Assembly (NCBI GenBank): GCA_021397845.1
Contig: CM038046.1
Coordinates: forward strand, 68,032,021 to 68,096,020
From: Areca catechu
Lineage: Eukaryota > Streptophyta > Magnoliopsida > Arecales > Arecaceae
Reading direction: 5' to 3'
DNA length: 64,000 nucleotides
Shown here: piece by piece, positions 21,512 through 33,990 of the stretch
How positions within the stretch are numbered: position 1 is the stretch's first letter
How the letters are laid out: every line of letters begins with the position of its first letter
The notes under the pieces: generated by a model
The model's database searches: none
Told to the model about the DNA's origin: nothing
What the model saw: only the letters and a program-made list of their open reading frames with translations
Translations under genes and position numbers: made by a program

Positions 21512-22487
21512 AATATGTTTAGCTTTTTAGTCATCATACTAAAATAAGGTTGCCCTGGCATAATGGTGGATCCATCATGTGGTAGATGGTTGTCCTAGTA
21601 TGATGACTCACTTGGCACATTATAAAATGATATATGATACATGGTTGATGAATGATAATATTAGAATGTGCTTCTATTTGAATTGCCCTCTATTAAAATT
21701 ATATTAAGTTGTGGTCTCATATACCAAAAGCAAAATAATCAAGATGATTAGTTGATCATTCGGTGTCTAGGAAAAGTGGTTCATGATCGGTAAAGAGAAC
21801 GTGGTTTTTAGTTGGTTCCATTAACTGACCTGGCCAATTTTTATTGGTGTCTAGGAAAGTAACGGGGGGACTCCCACTACTCTCCAACTTACTTGGCCGA
21901 TAAGATTAACTTAATTCTTGATTGATATGCTTAGTGTAATATTCACTACATTTGGCCTTCCTTCATGCTAGGTCATTATTATGTTATGATATGTATTAGG
22001 TTTGTTGTGTACACACAAGGCCTATTATGGTAACTAACACAATTTTGGCCTGGTGCATTTGATGCTTATGCCATGATTTAATTTAATACTTTGTTGTGAA
22101 CACACAAGGGTATTATTATTACAATCATGACTATAAAGGAATGAATGGTCTTACTTAACTAAATATATTATAGTTTGTTGGGCACACACAAGGCTATTAA
22201 TATTTTAGAGGCCAGGTTTTGTTGAGAATTGTATGAGATACAATTGGAAAGAGTTTTCCTATCTTTGAACTTATAAAAGATTTATTATGTACACACAAAG
22301 TCTTTTATAAGGAATTAGGATCTCAACCCCACTAAGAAAACCAATTAGGGTTTCTCGATCATCATATAGAGGGTTATGATGCTTGATAAAATAGTGGGAG
22401 ACATAATTAAGTTAAAGTCCTAATTTAATTTTGTTTTGTCAACATTGGTTGTTTGCTTATGTTATATTCTTTGTTAATGTAGATTAA
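21512..22487 (+). other. Angela-1 leader (second part) with conserved module
   Basis: Non-coding leader continuing after CHR-A. Box 1 CGGTGTCTAGGAAAAGTGGT is at 21761-21780. Box 2 runs 21827-21859 (ACCTGGCCAATT...ATTGGTGTCTAGGAAAG). Box 3 is ACTTGGCCGAT at 21890. It also contains five to six copies of TTGTTGTG-ACACACAAGG-type motifs (21990-22300). Aligns with 40390-41379 in Angela-2. Confidence 0.75.
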
Positions 22488-25400
22488 ATGGCCTCTTCAC
22501 TCTCACCTAGGGCTGGAAATGGGCCGGCCCAAAAGCCCATTGTTTGGAATTGGGCTGGGCCAACTCAATAAGCTTCGTCCGGCCTGAAATTGATTCAGGC
22601 AGCGAACGAAATTTTAAGCATATTGGACTAGTCTTGGGGCTGTAAAATAAAGTCCATTTAACTTTTGTACCAAAGGGATGCCCGAATTTGATCCAAAAAT
22701 TTTTAAAATATAGTCTTTGGGCCAGCCCATTTCCAGCCCTACTCTCACTCCGTAGTATACTTGAAGCCAATAAATTGACTGGACCAAACTATGTTGACTG
22801 GTTGAGAAACCTAAAGATAGTACTCAGCTAGGAAAAACTTTCTTATATTCTTGATACCCCTATCTTGGAACCTTTAGGGGAAGATGCCTCGCAAGAGAAA
22901 AAGACCACATACAAGATTTGGCAAAATCACTCAGTCACTGTCAAATATATCATGCTTGCCTCTATGACCAATGAGTTGCAGAGGCAACATGATAGCATGG
23001 ACACTAACTCCATACTACTTAATCTAAAAGAGCTATATGGAGAACATAGTCGAACTGCTAGATATGAGATATCTAAGCAGTTGTTCCTTGCGAGAATGAC
23101 AGAAGGTACATCCGTACAATACCATGTACTGATGGTTATTGACCTGATCACTCAATTAGGTCAATTGCGTTTTGTTATGGATAGGGAGTTAAATCAGGAT
23201 TTGATCCTGCAGTCACTCCCGGAGTCATTTTCATAATTTGTTCTTAATTATTATATAAACAAACTTAACACTTCCTTGCCTAAGCTGTTAAACATGTTAA
23301 AAATAGCAAAGAGCCATTTAAAGAAAACTAAGGCTCCACTTCTTCTTGTGGATGGGATCAATAAGAAGAAGTCAGGCAAAAAGGGTTCCAAGAGGAGATT
23401 GAACCCAAAAAGGGGCATCAAGAAGAAGAAAGGAAAGAAGGCCTCAGGACAGATGACATGATTTCACTATGGCAAGCCGGGTCATTGGAAGAGGAACTGC
23501 AAGGCTTACCTTGCAGGTGTGAAGCCTGGTGCATCGAATGCACCAAAAGGTATGAAAGATGTTCATACTATTTTGTCATTGGATTCTTCCATTTCAAATA
23601 CTTGGGTATTGGATACCGCCTATGGTCATAATATCTGTAAATCATTGCAGGGGCTGCAGAGTTTTAGAGTATTGAAGGAAGGAGACTTCGAGCTCTACAG
23701 TGCTGGAGGAGAGTCCATCCAAGCAGAGGTCATAGGGACTTATATCTTGAAGTTACCTTCGGGGAAGATTTTAGAGCCGAGAGATTGTTACTATATGCCC
23801 AAGGTCATTAGAAATATCATATCTGTACCCTTGTTACTTAGACAAAGTTATACTATGAATGTGATGAGCAATGGTTGCTCAATCAGCTATTCTAATTAAA
23901 TTATATGTTCTGGCATATTTTCCAATGGTCTTTTAACTCTATCCACTAATGACAATATACTTCATGTAATTAACAAATGAAAGAGAGATGATGTAAACAA
24001 TACTTTACTTTGGCACTATCGACTTGGACATATTAGTGAGACTAGGATTAGCAAGTTATACAAGGAAAATTTCCTTAATCCTTATGATTATGAATCATTA
24101 GGAACTTATGAATCATGTCTCATGGGTAAAATGGCCAAGACTCTATTTAATGGACATAGAGAATGGACTACTGAGTTATTAGGACTCATACATATAGATG
24201 TATGTGGGCCTATGACAACTCAGGCCAGGGGTGGATACTCTTATTTCATCATGTTTACTGATGATTTTTCAAAGTACTTATTTGTGTATCTTATGAAACA
24301 TAAGTCCGAAGCCTTTGATAAATTTTTAGAGTATCAAAGTATGGTAGAGAAACAAACAGGGAAAAGTTTTAAAATCCTTCGATCAGATCGAGGAGGTGAA
24401 TACTTATCCACCGAGTTTCTCGATCACCTTAAAGAAAAGGGGATTATCTTTGAATGGACCCCTCCTTACACACCACAATAAAATGGTGTTGCTGAAAGGA
24501 GGAACCGTACCTTATTAGATATGGTACGGTCCATGATGTGCTTCACAGAGTTACCTGTTTCCTTCTAGGGATATGCCTTGGAAATCACGGCTAATATCTT
24601 AAATAGAGTACCATCTAAATCTGTCTCTAGCACTCCGTATGAAATATGGAGGGGTAAGAAACCCAATCTTAAGTATCTTAAGATATGGGGATGTCCAGCC
24701 TATGTCAAAAAAATTTTGGACATAAGCTGGATGCTAGAGCAGATAAGTGTCTATTTGTAGGATATCCTAAAGATAGTATAGGATATCTGTTCTACCACCC
24801 TACTGAACAAAAAGTTTTTGTCAGTAGGCATGCCACTTTTTTGGAGAAAGAGTTCATCCTATAAAAGGGCAGTGGAAGAAATATTGAACTTGAAAAAGTA
24901 CAACAAATAGATACATCTCAACCAAATGATAATATAGTTAGTATAGAACCAGAACACACCACTCCTATCCGTAGGTCTGATAGGGTGCGTCATGCACCTG
25001 AGAGGTATGGGTTCATTATTGAAAATAATGAAGCCCGGATCATTGAAAATGATGAGCCTCTAACCTATGCGGATGCTATCATGAGTAGGGACTCAGACAG
25101 ATGGCTGGAAGCCATGAGATCCAAAATGGACTCCATGTATGTCAACCAAGTGTGGACTTTGGTTGATGGACCAGAGGGTGTTAACCCTATTGGATGCAAA
25201 TGGGTCTATAAGAGAAAGATTGAGGCAGATGGCCAAGTCAAAACTTATAAAGCCAGATTAGTGGCTAAGGGTTTCAGACAAAAACAAGGAATAGATTATG
25301 ATAAAACATTTTCTCTTATTGCCAGGCTCAAATATATTCGGATCATGCTTGCTATAGCAGCATATCATGATTATGAAATCTGGTAGATGGATGTGAAAAC

Positions 25401-26631
25401 TACATTCCTTAATGGTTTCCTTGAGGAAGAGGTCTATATGTCACAGCCAGAAGGTTTTGTCTTGGAGACTAAACCTAATCAGGTATGTAGGTTGAAAAAA
25501 TCCATTTATGGATTAAAGCAAGCATCCAGGAGTTGGAACATCCAATTTGATAAGACAGTCAAAGAGTCTGACTTTATCAAAAATGAGGATGAACCTTATA
25601 TGTACAAGAAGACTAGTGGGAGTGCAATAGTTTTCTTGGTTCTGTATGTGGATGACATACCCCTCATTGGGAATAATATCCCAATGTTACAATCAGTCAA
25701 GGTATGGTTATCTGAACAGTTTTCCATGAAAGACTTGGGAGATACATCCTATATACTGGGTATCAAGATCCATAGAGATAGATCTAGGAGGATGCTAGGC
25801 TTATCCCAGTCTAGGTACATTGACCAAGTGCTAAAGAGATTTAGCATGGAGGGAAGTAAAAGAGGTTACTTGCCCATTGGTCATGGCATACATCTTTCTA
25901 AGAAGATGTCTCCTAAGACACCTGAAGAAAGAAATAGAATGAGTTATATACCTTATGCTTCGGCTGTTGGATCTATAATGTATGCTTTGTTATGTACCAG
26001 GCCTGATGTGGCATATGCCTTAGGTATAGCCAGCAGATTTCAGGCTGATCCAGGAGAGGATCACTGGAAGGCTATGAAAAATATTCTTAAGTACTTGAGA
26101 AGGACTAAGGATATTTTTCTGATATACGGAGGATCTGATCTTAAACTGGAAGCTTATTCATATTCTAGATTTCAATCGGATCCAAATGATAGCAAATCTA
26201 TTTCAGGGTATGTTTTTACCCTAAATGGAGGAGCTGTAAGCTGGAGGAGTTCAAAACAGTAGACTGTAGCTGACTCAACAACTGAGGTAGAATACATTGC
26301 TGTTAGTGAAGCTGCCAAGGAAGCTGTCTGGATGAAGAAGTTCATCTCAGAGTTGGGCATTGTTCTAGAGATTGAAGGTCGAGTACCACTTTACTGTGAT
26401 AATACTGGAGCCGTCGCTCTAGCTAAGGAACCTAGAGCTCATCACAAATCAAAGCACATTCTAAGACGCTTCCTTCTCGTTCGAGAGATTGTTGAAAGAC
26501 AAGAAGTCTGCATTAAAAGAGTAGAAACGAAGAACAACATAGCAGACCCGTTCACTAAGGCTCTTCCACAATGGGAGTTTGATCGCCACCTCGATTTTAT
26601 GGGGTTAAAATTTAAAGACGATTGGCTTTAG
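22488..26631 (+). pseudogene. Angela-1 gag-pol
   Basis: ATG 22488 (MASSLS). One frame from gag to about 24710, then a 1-base deletion in an A-run near 24707-24713 moves it to the next frame, which continues to TAG 26629-26631. Order: gag; zinc knuckle (degraded, GKPGHWKRNC, first Cys lost); protease (WVLDTAYGHNI); pre-integrase (LLWHYRLGH); integrase with SDRGGEY; reverse transcriptase with LYVDDIPLIG; RNase H to the pol end (ADPFTKALPQ). Disrupted by a MITE after codon 6-7 and by stops including 22829, 23234, 23459, 23897, 24479, 25384 and 26260. At 25384 and 26260 Angela-2 has CAG. Not functional. Confidence 0.92.
22508..22741. mobile_element. hAT-type MITE in Angela-1 gag
   Basis: 234 bp with terminal inverted repeats TAGGGCTGGAAATGGGC (about 25 bp allowing mismatches) and 8 bp target duplications CTCTCACC (22500-22507) and CTCTCACT (22742-22749), 7 of 8 matching. 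Sub-terminal GGCCC/GGGCC motifs; no coding capacity. TIR start and 8 bp duplication are typical of hAT non-autonomous elements. Confidence 0.88.
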
Positions 26632-26644
26632 TGCAAGTGGGAGA

Positions 26645-29094
26645 TTGAAAGGATTATGCCCTAAAGGCCAATCGAAATGTTGTATTTCGATGGGATTTTC
26701 TTTTGTATCCCAAACCAGTGTATTGGCATTATCAATTAATAATGGCATTTTATTTTCATCATACGATGTGTCTTATTAATTATATTAAGATATGATGAAC
26801 CCCATAGATTAGGGCTATGGTTCTAGGGTGATGATGAGATCATACCAGTGAGACCTAAAGCCTTAAAACCCTAATCTAGAATATTTCTGGTCGATGGGAT
26901 ATTGAGTAGAGGATCAATGTTTCCGGTAAGACCAGCACATCTTATGTATGCTTGGTGAAGAGGGTGACTGATCTCACAGTCACTTGTGTTTGACACTAAT
27001 ACTAGGATGTTGGTGCTCATTAGAGAATGAGTTCACTAAATGGATCTAGCTTGAGAACATCTAATGGAACCTTATATGTTTGTCAATAGATAGTTCTTAT
27101 AGTGGGAGTAGTGCATGTGGTCCTTTGACCTGAGATTGCCATGGTATCTTGTATGCATGAATCTATACTTTGGTTCACACTCAATCATGACACTGAGTCA
27201 TGCATGGGGTGATATTGGGTATGGTGGATTGCATATGGAGGTTGTGAGTAGGTCAAAAAGGAATCGATCAACCCTAGTAAGAGGGAAGCGCATCCAGATG
27301 ATTTCAATCAAATGAAGATTCGGGAAGTTTTTGATCAAAGTATAAACATTAGAAATAGTTTCTAATGGTTCATTAATGAATCATCATTATCAGATTGAGC
27401 AAGGAATGAATATGAAATTGGATTTGACAAGTATCCATATCCATAGTCATATTCAAGGTGCAAGTAGATCAAAGGACTGAATTGCCCGGTAACTCACCAC
27501 TAAATGGTATTTTGGTAAATCCACCAAAATTCCTCATCTTCCGGGCAGGCATGACACGTTGCTAGACGTCAATCTTGTCTTGTAGGTCTTCATGAACCAA
27601 TTGATTTGGTTCATGAGTCAATTCGATGTGTGATTCGAATTGGATAATTAGGTGAGCCAATTTGACCTAATTAGTTCAATCAGGTTCGATCGGATCGAAT
27701 CGCCTCAAACCTAAACCAACTGCTTGCTAGATGTGGAATCCAATGGGTCACACACAATAGAGACTTGGCCAAGGAAGACATTCATGATTTAATTAGGGTC
27801 ATAGGATCCTAATTGGTTAGTCGGATTACATACTAGCATATGTAGGTTAACCAAATTTCTAACCCAATTGGATTGGGTCTGGTTGCTTGCTAATTGGGCT
27901 AACATAATTATGGAAAGCCTAAATTAGGTTGAGTCCTAAGTGGGGCTTGCCTAATCAGAGCTAAATCTGATTTTAATTTGGATTTAAGGGCATTATAGGC
28001 ACCATACATGAAGAGTCCCAATGGCATGGGACTCTTGGTACCTAAATGATACCTTAATTTCAGAAGGGCACAGAATGAGCTATAGATCTCTGATTTAAAT
28101 ATAATTTATTTGGTCATAAAGAAAATTTTATGCTCTTTCCAATGACACCCATATTGCCAATGTTTTGACTGGTCAACATTCTTTGAAATTTGCATGAAAG
28201 AAGGATGACGCGCACGGTGCATGAAGAGTCGCAACTCTTCATGTGGTGTGCGATTTTGATGGAGAGTCCTTTTGCTATTAGGACTCTTCATAATCTCCGA
28301 TGTCTAAAGATTGAAGAGGCGCCACTTGGCTTCCTAGGGACCGGTAATTGATATGTGGCATGTGAGAATTCGTCTAGATAAAAGAAGGGATGTGAATATG
28401 GCCTTCGTGCATGAATGGGCTTATTAGATATGATTTTTCAAGCCAGATAACTTCTCTTCGGTCTTGAAAAATCATATCTGATAAGTTGATGGGAGGACAT
28501 ATCATACACCCCTTTTGTAACTATAAATAGGGGGCGGTGAAATGAGTTTGATAATGAAGAATTCCATCAAAGTACTATTCTGAGTGTCTCTCTCTCCCTC
28601 TTTTCTTTAAGACAAGACTTGTCTTGCTAAGACAAGGTCTTTTCTACTAGGTCAAGGCTTTGTTTCAGGACATAAGCTTAAGGGGTCCTAGAGGAGGGTT
28701 GTCCTAAAACCAAGAGTAATTTAGGAGAGTGTCTTTAGTGCCCTACAGTAGGACAGGGTGTCCTACAGTGGTCAATAGACCAAAGGCTGCCGAAAGAGTT
28801 CACCTTCTCCAAGCAACTTGAAGAACGAGTTCTTCCTTGGTCCGAGTTTCGTGTGGATCACCGTTGGAGGGTGAACATTTGGGCACCTGGTGGAGAAGAA
28901 GGCTGAATCAGGGTTTTCTTCATCGGATTGGATACTAGTGGTTCAGGTTGGTGCCTAAACTCTAGTTTGTATTATATATGCATGTTTGTTTGTTTTAATT
29001 CCTAGTAAGGAGGACTTGGGTTAAGGGTTTGGTAGTGGTTTCATAATAAAGTTTTAAAATCCATGCTTTTGCCCTGGTCACCAAATCCCTTACA
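26645..29094 (+). repeat. Angela-1 3' LTR
   Basis: 2450 bp, preceded by the purine tract AAGTGGGAGAT (26634-26644). TATA box at 28521-28530; hairpins at 28011-28036 and 28222-28241 repeat those of the 5' LTR. Confidence 0.92.
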
Positions 29095-29194
29095 ATCTGA
29101 GTCTTTCCTCTCGCCATCAAAAACTTCTTACTTCCCCTTGTTTATGAGGGAGCCTAAAGAGTGCTGTGTTGCACCCATACCTGGCGTGCTAATC
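29095..29194 (-). other. Tat-like leader start and probable primer site
   Basis: On the minus strand, the LTR end CCAACA is followed by GATTAGCACGCCAGGTATGG (29175-29194). This resembles a decayed form of the Tat-lineage primer site GATTGGCGCCGTCTGTGGG. The gag continues on the other side of Angela-1 (8969-9545). Confidence 0.5.
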
Positions 29195-29995
29195 TGTTGG
29201 CGTGGAGTCCTTGTACCAACTGGTTCACCTGCAAAAGAGGTCCCTTGCCGGAGTCATTCCAGTGGGGGACACTCCGATGCCTAAGTCAGAGATGGATCCC
29301 AGCCACAGAATAGGGAAGATTCTCAAGAAGCGAAGGAAAGGCTCTTTGAATTTAGAGTATGCATGTATGTATATGTGCGTACCTCTCTCGAGCATTTCTT
29401 CTTACTTCTATTTAAAAGGAGGCGTCCGGCCTGCGGCTCTGTTCTTCTCCCAGTGATTACGGGGAGTTAATTTCTCCCCATGATTGGTAATCCTTGGTTG
29501 TCATTGAGCGGTTCCGGCAAGACCGGAGGCATGGCAGCTAGAGTTGCGCGCCATGATCATGGTATGGAGATAATCGATAGTAACAATTGGTTACTGTTGC
29601 CTATCTAGGATAGATCGTGGACCCATCCTCAGATTTCCCCTGTTTAGGAAGATTCTCATAATTGAACCGAGAATTTCCCCATCTTCGGATCTTCTCGGTC
29701 GGATATCCTGTCTTCAGCATGAGTCGAGGACTTGGTATTTATCAAGGGCCGGAGAACGTGTCTTCAGCAGGGAACGAAGAGTATGTCTTCGAAATTCGGC
29801 ATGGAGCCCGGTCTTTTGTTAAGGCCGAAGATGTAATCTAAAGGTCTTGCATTCGTGTGTCATAGGCCAGTGGGGAGCCTTGGGTTGCTCGTGGTTGGCT
29901 CGATCTTTCTAGATCTGAAGTCGCTGGCTCGGAGGAGAGGTCTTCAGTCAGCCGAACCGATGTTCGGTTCGTACTTAGACCGGGATACCCCAATA
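29195..29995 (-). repeat. Tat-like 5' LTR
   Basis: About 801 bp. Minus-strand start TATTGGGGTATCCCGG (probably TGTTGGGG originally) at 29995, end CCAACA at 29195. TATA-like TTTTAAATAG lies near 29408. It abuts the SIRE-M RNase H codons EDRF, so it inserted there. Related fragment at 3157-3710. Confidence 0.65.
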
Positions 29996-30739
29996 GAACC
30001 TATCTTCTTTGAGTGGCTTGGTCAATATATCAGCTAGTTGCTTTTTAGTACAGACAAATTCAAGCAAAACATCATTATTTTGAACATGGTCTTTAATAAA
30101 GTGATGTCTAATTTTTATGTGTTTACTTCTTGAATGTTGCATAGGATTTTTAGTTAAGTGGATTGTGCTAGTGCATCACATCTAATAGGTGTTTTAGTTA
30201 ATTTAATGCCAAAATCTTTAAGTTGTTATTTAATCTACAAGATTTGAGCATAACAACTTCCAACTACAATTACTCAGCTTCAGCTGTAGATAAGGTAACT
30301 GAATTTTTTTTCTTGCTAAACCAGGAGATTAAATTAACTCCAAGAAATTGACAGGTTCCTGATGTGCTTTTTCTATCTACTTTACACTCAGCAAAATCAG
30401 CATTGGAAAAAGCAATTAATTCTATTGCAGTATCCTCAGAGTACCACAAACCAATATCAATAGTGCCGATAGATATATAAGTATGCATTTGACAACCAAT
30501 AAATTAGATTCTTTGGGTTCAGACTGATATCTTGCACACATGCATACACTAAACATGATATCTAGCCTACTTGCAATTAAATACAGTAATGATCCAATGA
30601 TACCTATATAAAATTTTTGATCAATACTCTTACCAGATTCATCTTTGTCAAGCTTGCATGAAGGGATCATTAGTGTGCCAAGAGGTTTTGTCTTCTCCAT
30701 TCCAAACTTTTTCAGAATTTTCTTGATGTACTTAGCTTG
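29996..30739 (-). pseudogene. SIRE-M RNase H and end of reverse transcriptase
   Basis: Begins after the solo LTR with SPSQAKYIKKILKKFGMEKT, then SLLYLIASRLDIMFSVCMCARYQS, DIGLWYSEDT, FSNADFAECKVDRKSTSGTC and SWFSKKKNSVTLSTAEAE, ending at the junction TKPLKEDRF. RNase H motifs are recognisable but the catalytic region shows changes (SNADFAE for SDADFAG) and stops near 30270. Confidence 0.85.
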
Positions 30740-32130
30740 TGATGGGGACATCAACAAGAAAAAAAATTTTTTGGACTAACTCACTTTTGTTTTGTAGTTA
30801 AAATAGACAAATCTAATAAAGCGTTTGACCCATCTTTTCTTTCAGCAAATACTTGAGCCGATTCTTGAGTCGACTTAACCTAGATTCAAGCAGGATACGA
30901 GGGCACTTCTTCAATTCCCATTTTCCTTACTTGGCGCCATCCATTTGAATCCCACTTCCCTCACTTGGATGCCATCTACTTGAAGCCCATTTCCCTCACT
31001 TGGACACCATCTACTTGAAGCCCATTTTGGTCGACACCACATCAAGCACCTTTTGGAGAGGAGGAAGGACACTATATCAAGAATTTTATTGGGAGATTGA
31101 AGCCATGTTTAATTATCCCAACAACCCTCCAACTAACTTGCCATGTGTGATGCCACATCACACGACACATAGGGCTCCACATTTGCAAATTAACCCAAGT
31201 CATTGGCACATGTCAATTGGTTGTAACCTTCTACCCATAAATTGTTATAAAACTAATTCTAGTAGATACTACCCAACAAAAGTTAGCTAGACCTAACCTC
31301 CACTCTCTCTCTCTCCTTGGCCAACCCATGTGGGTTATGAAGGCTATAAATAGGGCTAATACCCCCTCCATCATATTCATTCTATTTTGGATTAAATAAA
31401 GAAAGCTATCTTTCTTGTTCTAGTTCCCCTATGTTCTTCTGTTTGAAGTGAAAAGTTCTTGAGTTTGAGAGTTAGAAGATAAGTTTGAGAAGAGAGTATG
31501 AGATTTTTGAATGAGTGTTTGAAGGGTAAAATACGCTTAAGTGTTTGAAAGGTGGAGTGCTCCTTGCTTGATCCAAGACCTAAGCATCATTCCTTGAAGG
31601 CACCGGCTTCTACTTCCTTATTTTCTTTCTTTCTTTCTTCTTCTCGTTTCAATTCCAATTTTGAATTCTCCTTCCATGCCTAATCTCTGATTTGATGTAG
31701 CTTTTCTTTAATTTTCCAATTCCAAGATGAAGGTCTCCAAGCCAAGAATCATGACCAAGGTGAGTCCAAAAGGTAGGAAGTGCTAGTCTTATGGTTTAGA
31801 CCTCAATCCTTTAGTGATGAGAGCTCCTTCCTCCACCAAATAATTATCCATCATTGTTGGTAGGAAAACTCTTCCTAAGCTTCATTAGATCTGATCATTT
31901 GAAGGTTAACTTGTCCTAGTAGTGATGGTTTCCTTGCCATGAAGATCATAATCTCTATTTTGAACTAGATCTATATTTCGAGTATTGTAATTTAGATCAA
32001 CTAGTCTCCTTATGAAGATTCTTTTCTTGGATTAATTTAGACCATTTATTTGATAATTAATTTCTCAAGTTTGCTTGCTGGTTAGCTTGCTAAAACTCTC
32101 CATTCATCATTTTATTTTCGTCCCCCATCA
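30740..32130 (+). mobile_element. solo LTR in SIRE-M pol
   Basis: 1391 bp, TGATGGGGACATCAAC...TCGTCCCCCATCA, with exact 5 bp target duplication GCTTG at 30735-30739 and 32131-32135. Orientation is plus by the TATA box CTATAAATAG near 31343 and by the start TGATGGGGACATCAA, shared with MINI-2 (minus strand at 58681). The ends form an inverted repeat (TGATGGGGAC / GTCCCCCATCA). No coding content. Confidence 0.82.
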
Positions 32131-32890
32131 GCTTGGTTAATGAAGATCCATTCTTTGGTTTGTTTGATTTGGAGTCTGAGAAAGTTGCTTAATTCTCCCA
32201 TTATGCTTTTCTCAAACTCACCCTACATAAGATTAGGAAACTCTTGACAAAGAGCTTCATTAGTGGCACTAAATATAATGTCATCAACATAGATTTGAAC
32301 TACTAGGAGGTCATCAGCTTTTCTCTTAAGAAACAAAGTAGTATCTACATGTCCCCTAGTAAAGCCATTGTTAATCAGAAATTTGCTTAATCTTCCATAC
32401 CAAGCACGTGGGACCTGTTTTAAACCATACAGAGCTTTATGCAATTTAAAAATATGGTTAGGATATGCATGATTTTTAGAACCAAGAGGTTGTTCTACAT
32501 ATACTTTTTTTGTTATGTATCCATTTGAAAATATACTTTTAACATCCATTTGATATAATTTAAAATCTAAGAAATATGCAAATACATGTAAAAGTCTAAT
32601 TGCTTCAAGTCTAGCAACAGGAGCAAAGGTTTCATCAAAATCAATATCTTCCTCCTGATTATAGATTTTAGCTACTAGTCTAGCCTTATTCCTAGTTCCT
32701 ATTTCATATTCATCCAACTTATTCCTATATACCCACTTAGTGCTTATTATGAAAGTATTGGATGGCCTTTCTACTAATATCCAAATCTTATTTCTTTCAA
32801 ATTGGTTTAGTTCTTCTTTCATAGAATTCATCCAATTAGGATCTTTTTTAGTTTCTTCTATATATTTAAGTTCTACTTAAGACACAAAAG
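32131..32890 (-). pseudogene. SIRE-M reverse transcriptase
   Basis: Long intact frame (32831 to 32223): WVYRNKLDEYE, KARLVAKIYNQEEDIDFDET, MDVKSIFSNG, YGLKQVPRAWY, and catalytic VQIYVDDIIFSATNEA. The YVDD is intact, unlike the YVNN of SIRE-L. It continues toward the solo LTR (MGELSNFL...IFIN). Confidence 0.88.
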
Positions 32891-33003
32891 CAAGATAATA
32901 GCATTCATTTCTAAATGAAAATTAAGTTCTTATCCCTTTTAATGGACCACCTATGATTAGTTCCTTAGGGTGTCCATGAACATACCTCCACTCCTTAGGT
33001 AGG

Positions 33004-33990
33004 TCCTTGTACTTTGGTGAAGATCTTGAGATTTCTTATTCATCCTCCATCCTTTGATCTTCCTTGTTCTCTTTAGAAGGGGGATCATTCAAAGTCAGTT
33101 TCTTAATTCTTTGGATACCTGCATCATCATCTGAAATATCCTCTTTTCTAGAGGACATGTTAGTGGACTTATCAAGTACAACATGCATGGACTCTTCCAT
33201 AACAAGTATTCTTTTATTGGAAATCATGTATGCCATGCAAGATGTTGAGTATCCTAAGAAGATACGTTCATCTGACTTGGCATCAAATTTGCTTAAGTTA
33301 TCTTTATTGTTGTTTAATATGAAACACCGACATCTAAACACATGAAAATACTTAATAGTAGGTTTTCTATTTTTCAAAAGTTCATAGGGAGTTTTCTTTA
33401 AAATTGATCGGATTAAAACTTGGTTTAAAATGTAACATGCAATGTTGATTACTTCAACCCAAAAATATCTAGGGAGGTCATTTTCATAAAGCATAGTGCA
33501 TACCATTTCACCTAAAGTTCTATTTTTTCTTTTTACTATCACATTTTATTGAGGTATCCTAGGTGCAGAAAAATTATATTGAATACCATTTTTATTGAAA
33601 AATTTTTAAAAATTCTGATTTTCAAATTCGGTTCCATGATCACTTCGAATGCAAATAATAGACATACTTTTTTTATTTGAAACTTTTCTATAAAACTTTG
33701 TAAAAGCAGAGAAAGATTCATCTTTATGAGCTAAGAACAAAATCTAAGTAAAACTAGAGAAATCATCAACTGTAACTAAACCATATCTCTTGCCTCCTAA
33801 GATTGTGGTCCTAGTTGGTCCAAAGAGACCAATATGGAGTAGTTCAAGAGGCCTAGTAGTTGAAACAATTTCTTTAGATTTGAAAGAAGTTCTTGTTTGT
33901 TTGCCATATTGGCAAGCATCACAAATTTTATCTTTTCAAATCTAAGTTTTGGTAAATCATTGACTTAATCCTTTTTGTATAATTTAAAAA
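33004..33990 (-). pseudogene. SIRE-M integrase and linker
   Basis: Zinc region (CDACQYGKQTRTSFK), core DDFSSFT and SDHGTEFENQNF, then degenerate IPQ*NVIVKRKNRTLGEM where the catalytic Glu should be (VERK reads VKRK, so Glu is lost). Downstream RYFWVEVINIACYILNQ and FDAKSDERIFLGYS precede a charged linker (EDISDDDAGIQR) before RT. Several stops in the first half. Confidence 0.85.

Larger units (their letters stand above)
9546..29094 (+). mobile_element. Angela-1: Ty1/copia Angela-type element
   Basis: Complete in outline: 5' LTR 9546-11994, primer site 11996-12008, leader, gag-pol 22488-26631, 3' LTR 26645-29094. The exact 5 bp target duplication ATCTG is at 9541-9545 and 29095-29099. Carries two later insertions, chromovirus CHR-A (12440-21511) and a hAT MITE (22508-22741). 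The LTR start TGAAAGGATTATGCCCTA recalls the ATATGCCCTA of Angela/BARE elements, and the pol matches that lineage. Inserted into Tat-like sequence. Confidence 0.92.

Noticed and set aside
30740..32130. Possible DNA transposon because of inverted ends
   Set aside because: TG...CA ends, 5 bp duplication, internal TATA box and similarity to MINI LTR starts fit a solo LTR better.
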